Positions 18,083-25,867 of a DNA stretch of 28,774 nt are shown here, piece by piece. This DNA comes from CBDVBL01 sp965555375. GTDB lineage: Bacteria > Zixibacteria > MSB-5A5 > UBA10806. Both the position numbers and the translations under genes were made by a program. The stretch is from positions 1-28,774 of the forward strand of contig CBEWDL010000019.1 of assembly GCA_965555375.1 (NCBI GenBank), written 5' to 3'. The notes under the pieces are model-generated. The model was not told the DNA's origin. It ran no database searches and was given only the letters and a program-made list of their open reading frames with translations. How positions within the stretch are numbered: position 1 is the first letter of the stretch; every line of letters begins with the position of its first letter.

Positions 18083-19078
18083 TTACCTCAAGTCAAAATA
18101 GACCAGGGGGCGGACCATCAAGGCATCCCAGTAAGCGTCACCGTCGGAATCGACATCGATAACGACATACTCCAGTTTGCGGTTGGCGCCGCGTGGAGTT
18201 ATGATCTCCTTTTTGATGAGGCCGTTCTCGTCATGGTCGATCGGGTGCCAATCCATCAATACCGTAATATCGGATACGGTATAACCCAGAAGCCTAAGCT
18301 GGACGGTGCCTCTGGTGTAATCATCCGGAAATTTCGGCAGGCCGTATCCTAAAACTACAGAATCGATCTCGGCATTTGCCGGCAGGCCGAGGGGGACGGT
18401 TATAGATATATTGCGGCGGTCGCCGATCACCTTTTCCGGCCCGTGAATATATATCCAGATTTTGCCATCATACTCCAGTTTCCGGGCCGCCGTCTCCCAG
18501 TATTGATGATATGGTCCGGCGAAATACCCCTCGAATAGGCGTCCGCCCTGGAATTTCAGCTTGGTGTCTTTCTCTTCCTTGAGCGTCCAGACCAATCCAT
18601 CGGATGATTCGACCTCGTATTTCTTGATGAACTCGGATGTCCCCAGATGTAGGACTTTGGCGCCGGTTTCGAGGGCCGGATCGGTTATGGGCGGCTTCGG
18701 CTTGGGCTTTGGTTTGGGCTTGGGTTCCGGCTTCTCCTCCGGCTTCGGCGGCGGCGGCGGCTCCGATTTGAAAACGATCAGATCGATCGATACAGTTGCT
18801 CCCGGTTCCACCTCGCCGACTATTTTCACCGTCGAATCGCTGTCGAATTTGGCCATCAGCGAATACTCTCCGGGCGGGACATCCTCAAATATGAAATATC
18901 CAAGAGTATCGGTCAGTGTCGATGTCTGCTGGGGTATTGTGAATACCGCCGCGCCGGCCAATGGCTGGCCCTCGGCGTTGGTCACCTGTCCTTTGATGGT
19001 AGCGGGTTTTTTCGCGCAACCACTCCAGATCAATACTGATATGGCTACTATTATAAAGGGGAATCTTAAGATCTTCAT
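18083..19078 (-). CDS. Lipoprotein with carboxypeptidase-regulatory-like domain and Pro/Lys linker
   Basis: The 331-residue lipoprotein has signal MKILRFPFIIVAISVLIWSG with lipobox Cys21. A carboxypeptidase-regulatory-like (Ig-type beta-sandwich) domain spans about 26-105 (KGQVTNAEGQPLAGAAVF ... GYFIFEDVPPGEYSL). A Pro/Lys/Glu-rich linker (106-134) with repeated Pro-Lys pairs probably spans the periplasm or peptidoglycan. The C-terminal domain of about 195 residues is not recognised; it is rich in beta pattern and acidic loops (DVDSDGDAYWD), possibly calcium-binding. Anchoring in the outer membrane is inferred. The gene has its own promoter and a GGAGGGAG ribosome-binding site, and is divergent from the membrane operon at 19655. 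Confidence 0.87.
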   Translation of the reverse strand: MKILRFPFIIVAISVLIWSGCAKKPATIKGQVTNAEGQPLAGAAVFTIPQQTSTLTDTLGYFIFEDVPPGEYSLMAKFDSDSTVKIVGEVEPGATVSIDLIVFKSEPPPPPKPEEKPEPKPKPKPKPKPPITDPALETGAKVLHLGTSEFIKKYEVESSDGLVWTLKEEKDTKLKFQGGRLFEGYFAGPYHQYWETAARKLEYDGKIWIYIHGPEKVIGDRRNISITVPLGLPANAEIDSVVLGYGLPKFPDDYTRGTVQLRLLGYTVSDITVLMDWHPIDHDENGLIKKEIITPRGANRKLEYVVIDVDSDGDAYWDALMVRPLVYFDLR

Positions 19079-19155
19079 CTCCCTCCCTCCGATCCTAAGC
19101 TAAAAGCAAGATCGCCGGATCCTTCGGTCTATCTTAAGAGGTCTCAATTTTCGAT

Positions 19156-19189
19156 ATTATACAATAGCATAATCGACAGCTATCCTCAA
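19156..19189 (-). promoter_or_regulatory. Predicted promoter for the lipoprotein gene
   Basis: On the minus strand, TTGAGG (19189-19184) lies 17 bp from TATTGT (19166-19161), with a perfect TATAAT immediately overlapping at 19161-19156. Either -10 box could be used. The leader would be about 75 to 80 bases. Confidence 0.5.
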
Positions 19190-19274
19190 GTTATTTAATG
19201 AAAAAAGACTGCGCCAGCCTGATAGCCTTCGAATAGGATTTCGGAGGCCTCGTTATCGCTAAAGAAAATTTTAG

Positions 19275-19296
19275 AGGTCAGGCATGCCTGACCTCC
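19275..19296. repeat. Perfect 22-base palindrome
   Basis: The left half is GAGGTCAGGCA and the right half is its exact reverse complement, with no loop. It lies in the middle of the divergent intergenic region. Symmetry this exact suits a dimeric protein site or a mobile palindromic repeat. It shares AGGTCAGG/CCTGACCT with other intergenic palindromes in the window. Confidence 0.7.
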
Positions 19297-19654
19297 GCTA
19301 CACAATGGACAAGTCGATCTGAGATCCATCCCAGCAGTATGCATCATGATGCAGCCGGAATCCCGTTATCAGGCGCGGGTATAGAGAAAATTTATATTTC
19401 CATTTAAGGCGGAATATCGTATCTTGGCCGCATGTCTTGGGGCCGGAATCCACGCCGGTATTGCATTGCTGCCGGATCTTCCCGCATTTTTAATCAGAGT
19501 CGTTTTGTTAATTTATAGATGGGTTATGATTTTTTTGGCTCGCAGGATATTTTATCCCTTCGACAGAACCGACCGCCTGCGGCGATTTCCAGTAATGATA
19601 GGCAGACTCATATCTTGGCAATAAGCAACTGTCTAATTTAAAAAAGGAGACTCT

Positions 19655-20875
19655 ATGAGGAGAAGACTTACGGCGTTGCTCTTGCTTGTAGCTTTCGCTT
19701 TCGCGGCGGTTAGCGCTCAGGAGGCGATGCCGGACACTACCGGTCCTCCCCTTCCGGCTCCGCCGACAAACGTCCGGGTGTCCGATAAACCGGATGACAC
19801 CGGTCATGGTGTGATTGTCGGGTGGGATCTTTCCGCCGATGACGGCGCGGGGCTCGATAACGTGCTCGCCTACGAGGTTTATCGTTCCGACGCGGCCGAC
19901 GGCGAATACGTGAAAAGAGGGATTGCTGTAAAGGGAGCCACCGAGTATGAGGATAAAGACGATTCTCCAATGAAAAACGGCGAGCCCAACCCTGGCTTCA
20001 TTGAAACCGGCAAAACCTATTTCTACAAAGTCCGGGCTATGGCCGCCGGTTCCACTTACTCCGAGTACTCCGAGCCGGGCTCCGGCCAGGCGGTGGAGAA
20101 CTGGTTCCATGTTGGTAAGGTGCCGATTCTATTTGGCGTGATCATATTCTGGGCGATTGTGGTGTATTTCATTTTTCACGCGCGCAAGGGTAAAGAATTT
20201 TACGTGCGGCCACTGGCCGGAATCAACGCCGTGGACGATGCGATCGGGCGGGCCACGGAAATGGGACGACCGATTCTATTCGTTCTCGGAACCGGTACGG
20301 CGGGAGATATCGCGACAATCGCCGGTTTTACGATTCTATCGCGCGTGGCGAAACTGACAGCTGAATACCAGACTCCGGTTCTGGTGCCTGTCAACGATCC
20401 GGTGATGTTTGCCGTTTCCCAAGAGACGGTGCGCACGGCCTATCTTGAGGCGGGGCGTCCAGATTCCTACGATCCCGATAATATTACTTACGAGACGGCC
20501 ATGCAGTTCCCTTATGTGGCCGCCGTCAATGGCATAATGCTGAGGAGAAAAACGGCCACTAATTTCTACATGGGAGTCTTCCACGCCGAGTCTCTCATAT
20601 TAGCCGAAACAGGCAATATCGCCGGATCGATTCAGATATCCGGTACCGATCAGATATCTCAGCTTCCGTTCTTCATAGCGGCCACCGATTACACATTGAT
20701 AGGCGAGGAGCTTTACGCGGCCAGCGCCTATCTTTCCAAAGAACCGATCCTGGTGGGCACTCTGAAAGCGCAGGATTGGGGCAAGGCCGTTTTGATGGTG
20801 ATTCTGGTCCTGGGAGTTGTTCTAATCTCCCTCGCAATTCCGATTATTAAAGATATGGTAACCGTTAACCTTTAG
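19655..20875 (+). CDS. FN3 membrane protein with DUF6754-like domain, first gene of membrane operon
   Basis: The 406-residue protein has a signal peptide (MRRRLTALLLLVAFAFAAVSA) and an extracytoplasmic fibronectin type III-like domain (about 34-150: PPTNVRVSDKP ... YEVYRS ... GKTYFYKVRAM). A membrane span follows (about 155-175) with basic HARKGK on the cytoplasmic side. The next domain is cytoplasmic, about 205 residues long (LAGINAVDDAIGRATEMGRPILFVLG ... GTDQISQLPFFIAATDYTLIGEELYAASAYLS). A last span lies near 382-402. The central domain resembles DUF6754 as I remember it; no function is established. AGGAG lies five bases before ATG. The gap to the next gene is 15 bp. It probably forms a complex with the three following membrane proteins. 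Confidence 0.85.
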   Translation: MRRRLTALLLLVAFAFAAVSAQEAMPDTTGPPLPAPPTNVRVSDKPDDTGHGVIVGWDLSADDGAGLDNVLAYEVYRSDAADGEYVKRGIAVKGATEYEDKDDSPMKNGEPNPGFIETGKTYFYKVRAMAAGSTYSEYSEPGSGQAVENWFHVGKVPILFGVIIFWAIVVYFIFHARKGKEFYVRPLAGINAVDDAIGRATEMGRPILFVLGTGTAGDIATIAGFTILSRVAKLTAEYQTPVLVPVNDPVMFAVSQETVRTAYLEAGRPDSYDPDNITYETAMQFPYVAAVNGIMLRRKTATNFYMGVFHAESLILAETGNIAGSIQISGTDQISQLPFFIAATDYTLIGEELYAASAYLSKEPILVGTLKAQDWGKAVLMVILVLGVVLISLAIPIIKDMVTVNL

Positions 20876-20890
20876 AGGCGAAGATAGAAT

Positions 20891-21508
20891 ATGAGAAAAC
20901 AAATTCCGATATATTTCGTCCTTGTTTCCGGCATTGTGATGATAATCCAGTACTTTGTGCCGTCGGAGGAATCCGAATGGTTATTTACCTATGCCAACGA
21001 CTGGGTTATCGTCATTGGCATCTTCGCCCTCCCGCTGGGTATCTACAGTCTGGTCAAGGCGGAATTTAAGAAATTGAAAAATCCCGGGGAGGCCTTTTAC
21101 GCGGGCGTCCTTCTTTTCGGCTATTTCATCATGGTGTTTACGGGGCTGACGAGAGCAAGCCGCGAGGCCGCGAGTCTTCATATGGTTCTTTTCAATAACA
21201 TTTTGATCCCGATCCAGGCAACGATTTTCTCCCTGCTGGCGTTTTATATCGCCAGCGCGGCGTACCGGGCATTCCGCGCCAGAACTATTCTGGCGACAAT
21301 TCTCCTTCTAACGGCCTTTATCATTATGATCAGGCTGATACCTTTAGGCCCGCTTTCAGAGTTAAACCAGTGGTTGGTCACCAAGATTCTAACGATACCA
21401 AACATGGCGGCCAAACGCGCCATTACCATGGGAGTCGGGCTCGGGGTCATCGCCACATGTATAAAAATAATTCTGGGCATTGAACGAACATATTTGGGGC
21501 ATGATTAG
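20891..21508 (+). CDS. Six-TM membrane protein of the four-gene operon
   Basis: This 205-residue protein has about six hydrophobic helices: 4-22, 38-56, 72-92, 100-122, 133-153 and 178-198. Distinctive stretches are IFSLLAFYIASAAYRAFRAR in the middle and GVIATCIKIILGIERTYLG at the C-terminus. Both look like conserved signatures of an uncharacterised bacterial family that I recall as hypothetical proteins in several phyla. There are no motifs of known transporters or enzymes. It is spaced 15 bp from the preceding gene and 10 bp from the next. A channel or scaffold role within the complex is inference. Confidence 0.83.
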   Translation: MRKQIPIYFVLVSGIVMIIQYFVPSEESEWLFTYANDWVIVIGIFALPLGIYSLVKAEFKKLKNPGEAFYAGVLLFGYFIMVFTGLTRASREAASLHMVLFNNILIPIQATIFSLLAFYIASAAYRAFRARTILATILLLTAFIIMIRLIPLGPLSELNQWLVTKILTIPNMAAKRAITMGVGLGVIATCIKIILGIERTYLGHD

Positions 21509-21518
21509 GGAGGACGCC

Positions 21519-22343
21519 GTGACTTTTTGGGAAAAATTAATGAATTTAGATCGACGATGGATATATCTCTGTATCTTCATCGTGGTCATAATTCCGGCAA
21601 TAATCTCCTTCAAGGTGCCTGTCTCCACAACACCTGAAGTAAAGAAGGTGTTTAATTTCATCGATGAGATGCAGCCGGGAGATCACTTTTATCTTGGCAT
21701 CGATTACGATCCGTCGGCACTGGCCGAACTCGATCCCATGACCTACGCTATTTTGAACCAGGCTTTTTCGAAAGATCTGAAGGTCATTATCGGATGTCTT
21801 TCGCAGTTTGGAGTCGGTATGGCCGAGTTGAGACTATCAGAGGTTGCCGCGATATACGGTAAGGAATCGGGTATCGATTATTGCTTTCTAGGATATCGTC
21901 CTTATCCGGCCATCGTAATACTCACAATGGGCGTCGACTTCAGAGTGACCTTCCCCCTGGATTACTATGGCGTGCCGCTTGATTCCCTTGAGGTAATGAA
22001 TGGAATTAGAAACTTGATGGATGTCAAGGGCGTAGTCGATATCACGGCCGGAAACGTGGCCGATATGTGGATTACTTACGGTAACGGCCGTTTTGGATTC
22101 CCCCTGGCTATCGGGGTGACCGGCGTTATGAGCGCTGATTATTACCAATATTTGCAATCGGGCCAGATTTTCGGATTGATCCCGGGCATAAAGGGTGCCG
22201 CCGAATATGAGATACTTTCGGGCTTCGAGACCACGGGATTGCAATCTATACCGTACCAGACCCTGGCTCACGCTGTCATTCTCCTTTTCATAATAATCTC
22301 GAATGTCGGTTATTTTGCCGCTCGTCGCAAGAAGGGAAGATAG
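21519..22343 (+). CDS. Two-TM protein with large predicted extracytoplasmic domain
   Basis: The GTG at 21519 is chosen as start because GGGAGG lies five bases before it. The resulting MTFWEKLMNLDRRW is a sensible cytoplasmic tail. An ATG at 21480 would overlap the preceding gene by 29 bases. The protein has 274 residues: one span (about 15-33), an alpha/beta-looking domain of about 210 residues (GDHFYLGIDYDPSALAELDPM, VIIGCLSQFGVGMAEL, YLQSGQIFGLIPGIKGAAEYE) and a final span (about 250-268) ending in AARRKKGR. Positive ends place both termini inside and the domain outside. The GIKGAAEYE motif seems a family hallmark. Function unknown. Confidence 0.85.
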   Translation: MTFWEKLMNLDRRWIYLCIFIVVIIPAIISFKVPVSTTPEVKKVFNFIDEMQPGDHFYLGIDYDPSALAELDPMTYAILNQAFSKDLKVIIGCLSQFGVGMAELRLSEVAAIYGKESGIDYCFLGYRPYPAIVILTMGVDFRVTFPLDYYGVPLDSLEVMNGIRNLMDVKGVVDITAGNVADMWITYGNGRFGFPLAIGVTGVMSADYYQYLQSGQIFGLIPGIKGAAEYEILSGFETTGLQSIPYQTLAHAVILLFIIISNVGYFAARRKKGR

Positions 22344-22352
22344 GAGGACGCT

Positions 22353-22964
22353 ATGACGACAGTAGAATTATTATGGCAAACTTTAGCCGTACTCTTGACG
22401 CTTTGTGTCTTCTCATTCCTAATCAAGGATAATCCGTTTTACAAATTCGCCGAAAGGCTGGTCGCCGGGGTAGCCGCTGGCTTCTGGACCATGCTGGTAT
22501 ACCATAATCTATTCAGGGATAAAGTACTGCTAACGATGCAAAATGGGCAATGGGCATATATTATCCCAATCCTGCTCGGTATCGGCATGTGGACAAGATT
22601 CTCTAAGAAATATTCGTGGATCTCGAGATTTTCCATCGCGTTCTATATAGGGATCTCCACCGGTATATCGGTAACAGTTTACATGTATACTGCCATCTTC
22701 AAGCAAATCTCGGCAACCATTATACCCTTAAACAGCATCACCAATATCCTTATTATTGTAGGTGTGCTGTGCGCCTTGTTTTACTTCTTCTTCTCGAAAG
22801 CGCATACCGGGGCTTTTGGCGTGGTATCCAGGATAGGAATCTACACCCTGATGATCGGATTTGGCGCCGGATTCGGGCTAACGGTGATGGGACGTATTGC
22901 GCTGCTTGCACAGAGAGTGATTTTCATAAGAGGGTATGTGCTGGCGCTAATCGGGGCCGGATAG
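22353..22964 (+). CDS. Six-TM membrane protein, last gene of the operon
   Basis: This 203-residue protein has about six helices. Recognisable conserved-looking stretches are DNPFYKFAERLVAGVAAGFW near residues 25-45, a GIGMWTRFSKKYSWISRFSIAF loop, and FFFSKAHTGAFGVVSRIG ... GFGAGFGLTVMGRIALLAQRV towards the end. The start has AGGAGG five bases upstream, in a context nearly identical to that of the preceding gene, suggesting matched translation. A perfect terminator follows 34 bp after the stop. No homology to known transporters is evident. It is probably an obligate partner of the three upstream proteins. Confidence 0.85.
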   Translation: MTTVELLWQTLAVLLTLCVFSFLIKDNPFYKFAERLVAGVAAGFWTMLVYHNLFRDKVLLTMQNGQWAYIIPILLGIGMWTRFSKKYSWISRFSIAFYIGISTGISVTVYMYTAIFKQISATIIPLNSITNILIIVGVLCALFYFFFSKAHTGAFGVVSRIGIYTLMIGFGAGFGLTVMGRIALLAQRVIFIRGYVLALIGAG

Positions 22965-22998
22965 GGCGCAATAGGGAAGATTAATCTTAATTCTCTCT

Positions 22999-23030
22999 GG
23001 CATCCCGGACTCGTTCCGGGATGCCTTTTT
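22999..23030 (+). terminator. Intrinsic terminator closing the membrane operon
   Basis: An 11-bp perfect GC-rich stem (GGCATCCCGGA with TCCGGGATGCC), a five-base loop and an immediate TTTTT run. It separates the four-gene membrane operon from the TPR-pyr unit. Confidence 0.95.
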
Positions 23031-23072
23031 CTTAAGAATCCGATTTATGGCGATCAAGGCGGGTTTCGGGAT

Positions 23073-23084
23073 GGTTGCGCAACC
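23073..23084. repeat. Short palindrome upstream of the TPR lipoprotein gene
   Basis: GGTTGCGCAACC is a perfect 12-base palindrome about 100 bases upstream of the gene. It may be an operator half-site pair or chance. Confidence 0.35.
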
Positions 23085-23179
23085 CACAAACTTAGCAAAT
23101 CCAAGTGTTAACTATATGAAAATCAGCCTGCTAAAATTAAAAATATTGTTTGGAACAAGACTGCCGAATATTTATATAT

Positions 23180-25867
23180 ATGTTTAGAATGTTCTCAAAT
23201 CGGTACTTCAGATCGTATCTGATTGCCCTGCTTGTTTTAGTCTTTTTCTCGGGCTGCGTCTATTACAACACCTTCTTCGTGGCCAGGAAGAAATTTAAGG
23301 AGGCTGAAAAGAGCCAGGCTCAGAACGCCGTGGACGGAAAGAAACAGGCGGTTCCACCGAGTCAGCCTCGCCGGGGAGGTAGAAATCAAGGCGGAGGCAA
23401 TGTTGAAGGGCGCGGTGGCAGCCCCTCGGGCTCATTCACTTCCAAGGTTACCCCGCAGGTGAGAATCTTATACGAAGACGCCATCAAGAAAGCCAGTAAA
23501 GTCTTGAAGTTCCACCCGGATTCGAAATGGGTCGATGATGCCCTCTGGTTGATTGGTAAATCCTATTACAACATGGGCGACTATCTGCAGGCCGATAGAA
23601 AATTCAAAGAGCTGGTGACCAACCGCCCGGAATCGAAATTTGCAGACGATTCCTTCTACTACAGGGGCTTATGTCAAATCGAGCTGGGGCATGACGACCT
23701 GGCTATGGAGGCGTTCGATCATATTGAGAAGGATTTCAAAAAGAGTGAGTATATCGATGATGTTTACTTTGTCAGGGGGAAAATAGCAAGGGATGACGAT
23801 AGATACACTGAAGCTGTCGATCTTTTCAGCCTGTATCTCGAAAAATATCCCGGGGAGGACTCCGCTGCCAGAGCCAAATTTTACATCGGTGAGTGCACTG
23901 AGCGACTGGGCAATTATTATGAGGCCTATTCCGCGTATTCCGAGGTTAACAGATATAAGCCTTCCAAGCAGTTAAGGTTCGATGCAGCCCTCGCATCGGC
24001 CTCCGCTATCTTGAATACGGATTCAGTTTCCATCGGCATGGGGATCTTGGCGGATCTGGCGAAAGATGAAAGATATTTTGAGCAATCGGCCCGGATTCGC
24101 TTGAAAATCGCCGAGGGTCATTATCTTCAGGACCTGATCGAGGAAGCTATCAATGAATACAACGCGGTTACGGAGCAAAGCTCTAAAAGCACTGAGGCTG
24201 CTGAAGCTTATTATCGTCTGGGCTTGATCTACCAGGATGATTTATTCGACGTGAAAAAAGCCAAAGACTCCTTTTCTAAGGCTCAAACCGAAAACCCGTC
24301 CTCGGAATTCCGCAACCTGGCGCTGGCCAGATCAGCCCAGATCGCCAAGCTCGAATCCTACCAGGTTCAGCTTCAAAGAGCAGATTCTGTCAGAGCGGCG
24401 GAGCAAGCTCAGCCCCTGCAACAGGCCCCGGATACATCGGCTTCCTACGAAGTCTCGGGAGACGATATAATAGGGCCGGTGGAATCGAGGGATAGTTCTT
24501 TCGTGGGGCCAAACTTGCCTGAAGGAATAGAGGAGTCAGGCCCAACCACGATAGAGGAGGAGATCTTTACTGTTCCGTTCGAGACTATTGGCGAGATTGT
24601 AGATGCTGTTGATAGCGCAGATACGGTTTCGGCCCCAGCGGGGGATTCCGCTAAAGTCGATATAGGCGAGTTTTATACAGTGCCGCTCGATTCAGCCGGG
24701 GAGATGCTAACCGCCCCCGATAGTGCGGATACAACCGTCACGGCCGTCGGGCGAGATAGTCTGAGCCTTGAAAGTCTTGATCTTGCTGAATCAGGGGCGG
24801 GGAAGATATCCCTGGAAGATTCTTTGAGGATTGCGGAGGCGGCCAGGCTGGAAAAAATCAGACAGGATAAAATTACACAGGATAGTATAAGGCAAGAGAT
24901 CGCAAAAACAGGTGTCGAGACCAGATTTCTCCTAGCCGAGCTTTATGCCTATGAGCTCAACCGTCCCGATTCGGCGCTTCATGAATATCTTCTCATAGCC
25001 GATCAGCATCCCAACTCAGAATACGCCCCCAGGGGTCTTCTGGCCTGCGCCTCTCTTGAGTTCGAACGAGGCGATTCAACCGCTGGCGAGGGGTATCTTC
25101 AGCGCCTGATTGAAGAACATCCGCAATCACCCCAGGCGGCGGCTGCAGCGGAAATGCTGGACTTTCCTATAGATCTTTCGCAGAACGCTCTGGGGCTTTA
25201 CTCCAGGGCTGAGAGTCTGGCGTTCGAGGGCAGCAATCTCGATTCGGCAATCGCGTTGTTTCGTTATATCGCAGATAATTTCCCCGATCTTGCTCCTAAG
25301 ACCTCTTATGCGGTAGCGTGGGCTCTCGATCGGCATCAGAAGGATGAAGACAGCTCGGCCTTCTACGCTTATGAGTTTGTAAGTGAACAATACGCCCAAT
25401 CGGTTTATGCCACCGCCGCCAAGGACAGGATGGGGTTGATGGCAAAACCTGGCAGAAAGAGAATTCCGCCTCCTGAAGATGAACAGGGGGAAATAGAAGA
25501 TGTCAAACCTGATGCCGATTCCCTGAGAATGATCGCCCAGGGGCTTCCGCCTGCGCCGACGGTTAAGGAGTTGGGCAAATTCGTTTACCCACAAGAGCTT
25601 TTGGACCGGCATCTCAAGGGAGAAGTGCTGTTTAAGATAAAGATTAATCTCTTCGGCAAGGTTGAGGAATACGAGATAATCGGTCCATCCGGTGAGTATG
25701 CCATTGACTCGGCGGCCACAGTTGCGCTTTTGAATACTGAATTTGACACGTCCGATCTCGATTTCGCCAAACTTGATAAGTATTATAGATACGGTATCGA
25801 ATTTGAAAGACCCCATATCGACATATTTAACGATCCCTATCTCGAAGAACGCAGGCAAGGGCCTTGA
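23180..25867 (+). CDS. TPR lipoprotein with TonB-like C-terminal domain
   Basis: The protein is about 895 residues from ATG 23180. A second ATG at 23189 and a TTG at 23150 are alternatives, and no clear ribosome-binding site decides. A lipoprotein signal ends in FFSGC (Cys26). TPR-like repeats of the BamD/YbgF type run from about 90 to 400 (WVDDALWLIGKSYYNMGDYLQADRKF and similar). An acidic, low-complexity linker (about 410-560) contains a duplicated 23-residue unit. A second TPR block follows, then a TonB_C-like domain (about 805-890: YPQELLDRHLKGEVLFKIKINLFGKVEEYEIIGPSG). It may organise periplasmic or outer-membrane assembly. The stop overlaps the pyrK start as TTGA. Confidence 0.88.
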   Translation: MFRMFSNRYFRSYLIALLVLVFFSGCVYYNTFFVARKKFKEAEKSQAQNAVDGKKQAVPPSQPRRGGRNQGGGNVEGRGGSPSGSFTSKVTPQVRILYEDAIKKASKVLKFHPDSKWVDDALWLIGKSYYNMGDYLQADRKFKELVTNRPESKFADDSFYYRGLCQIELGHDDLAMEAFDHIEKDFKKSEYIDDVYFVRGKIARDDDRYTEAVDLFSLYLEKYPGEDSAARAKFYIGECTERLGNYYEAYSAYSEVNRYKPSKQLRFDAALASASAILNTDSVSIGMGILADLAKDERYFEQSARIRLKIAEGHYLQDLIEEAINEYNAVTEQSSKSTEAAEAYYRLGLIYQDDLFDVKKAKDSFSKAQTENPSSEFRNLALARSAQIAKLESYQVQLQRADSVRAAEQAQPLQQAPDTSASYEVSGDDIIGPVESRDSSFVGPNLPEGIEESGPTTIEEEIFTVPFETIGEIVDAVDSADTVSAPAGDSAKVDIGEFYTVPLDSAGEMLTAPDSADTTVTAVGRDSLSLESLDLAESGAGKISLEDSLRIAEAARLEKIRQDKITQDSIRQEIAKTGVETRFLLAELYAYELNRPDSALHEYLLIADQHPNSEYAPRGLLACASLEFERGDSTAGEGYLQRLIEEHPQSPQAAAAAEMLDFPIDLSQNALGLYSRAESLAFEGSNLDSAIALFRYIADNFPDLAPKTSYAVAWALDRHQKDEDSSAFYAYEFVSEQYAQSVYATAAKDRMGLMAKPGRKRIPPPEDEQGEIEDVKPDADSLRMIAQGLPPAPTVKELGKFVYPQELLDRHLKGEVLFKIKINLFGKVEEYEIIGPSGEYAIDSAATVALLNTEFDTSDLDFAKLDKYYRYGIEFERPHIDIFNDPYLEERRQGP
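24560..24736 (+). repeat. Internal coding duplication in the TPR/TonB protein
   Basis: Two 23-codon units, 24560-24628 and 24668-24736, are 108 bp apart. They encode related peptides: EIFTVPFETIGEIVDAVDSA and EFYTVPLDSAGEMLTAPDSA, each followed by a DT-containing end. The DNA is diverged, so the duplication is old. It lies in the acidic linker between the two TPR blocks. Confidence 0.75.

Larger units (their letters stand above)
19079..19654. other. Divergent intergenic region
   Basis: These 576 bases lie between the lipoprotein gene and the membrane operon. They contain the predicted lipoprotein promoter (19156-19189), a perfect 22-base palindrome (19275-19296) and, at the right end, the AGGAG site of the 19655 gene. 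No credible RNA gene or coding region was found. A 66-codon frame at 19424-19624 begins at TTG without a ribosome-binding site and is probably chance. The operon promoter could not be placed with confidence. Confidence 0.7.

Noticed and set aside
19424..19624. 66-codon plus-strand frame with a hydrophobic stretch
   Set aside because: It starts at TTG with no ribosome-binding site, and the hydrophobic run comes from T-rich DNA. It is probably chance.
19508..20110. Minus-strand open frame of 200 codons
   Set aside because: It is antisense to the FN3 protein gene, which has a signal peptide, domain structure and ribosome-binding site.
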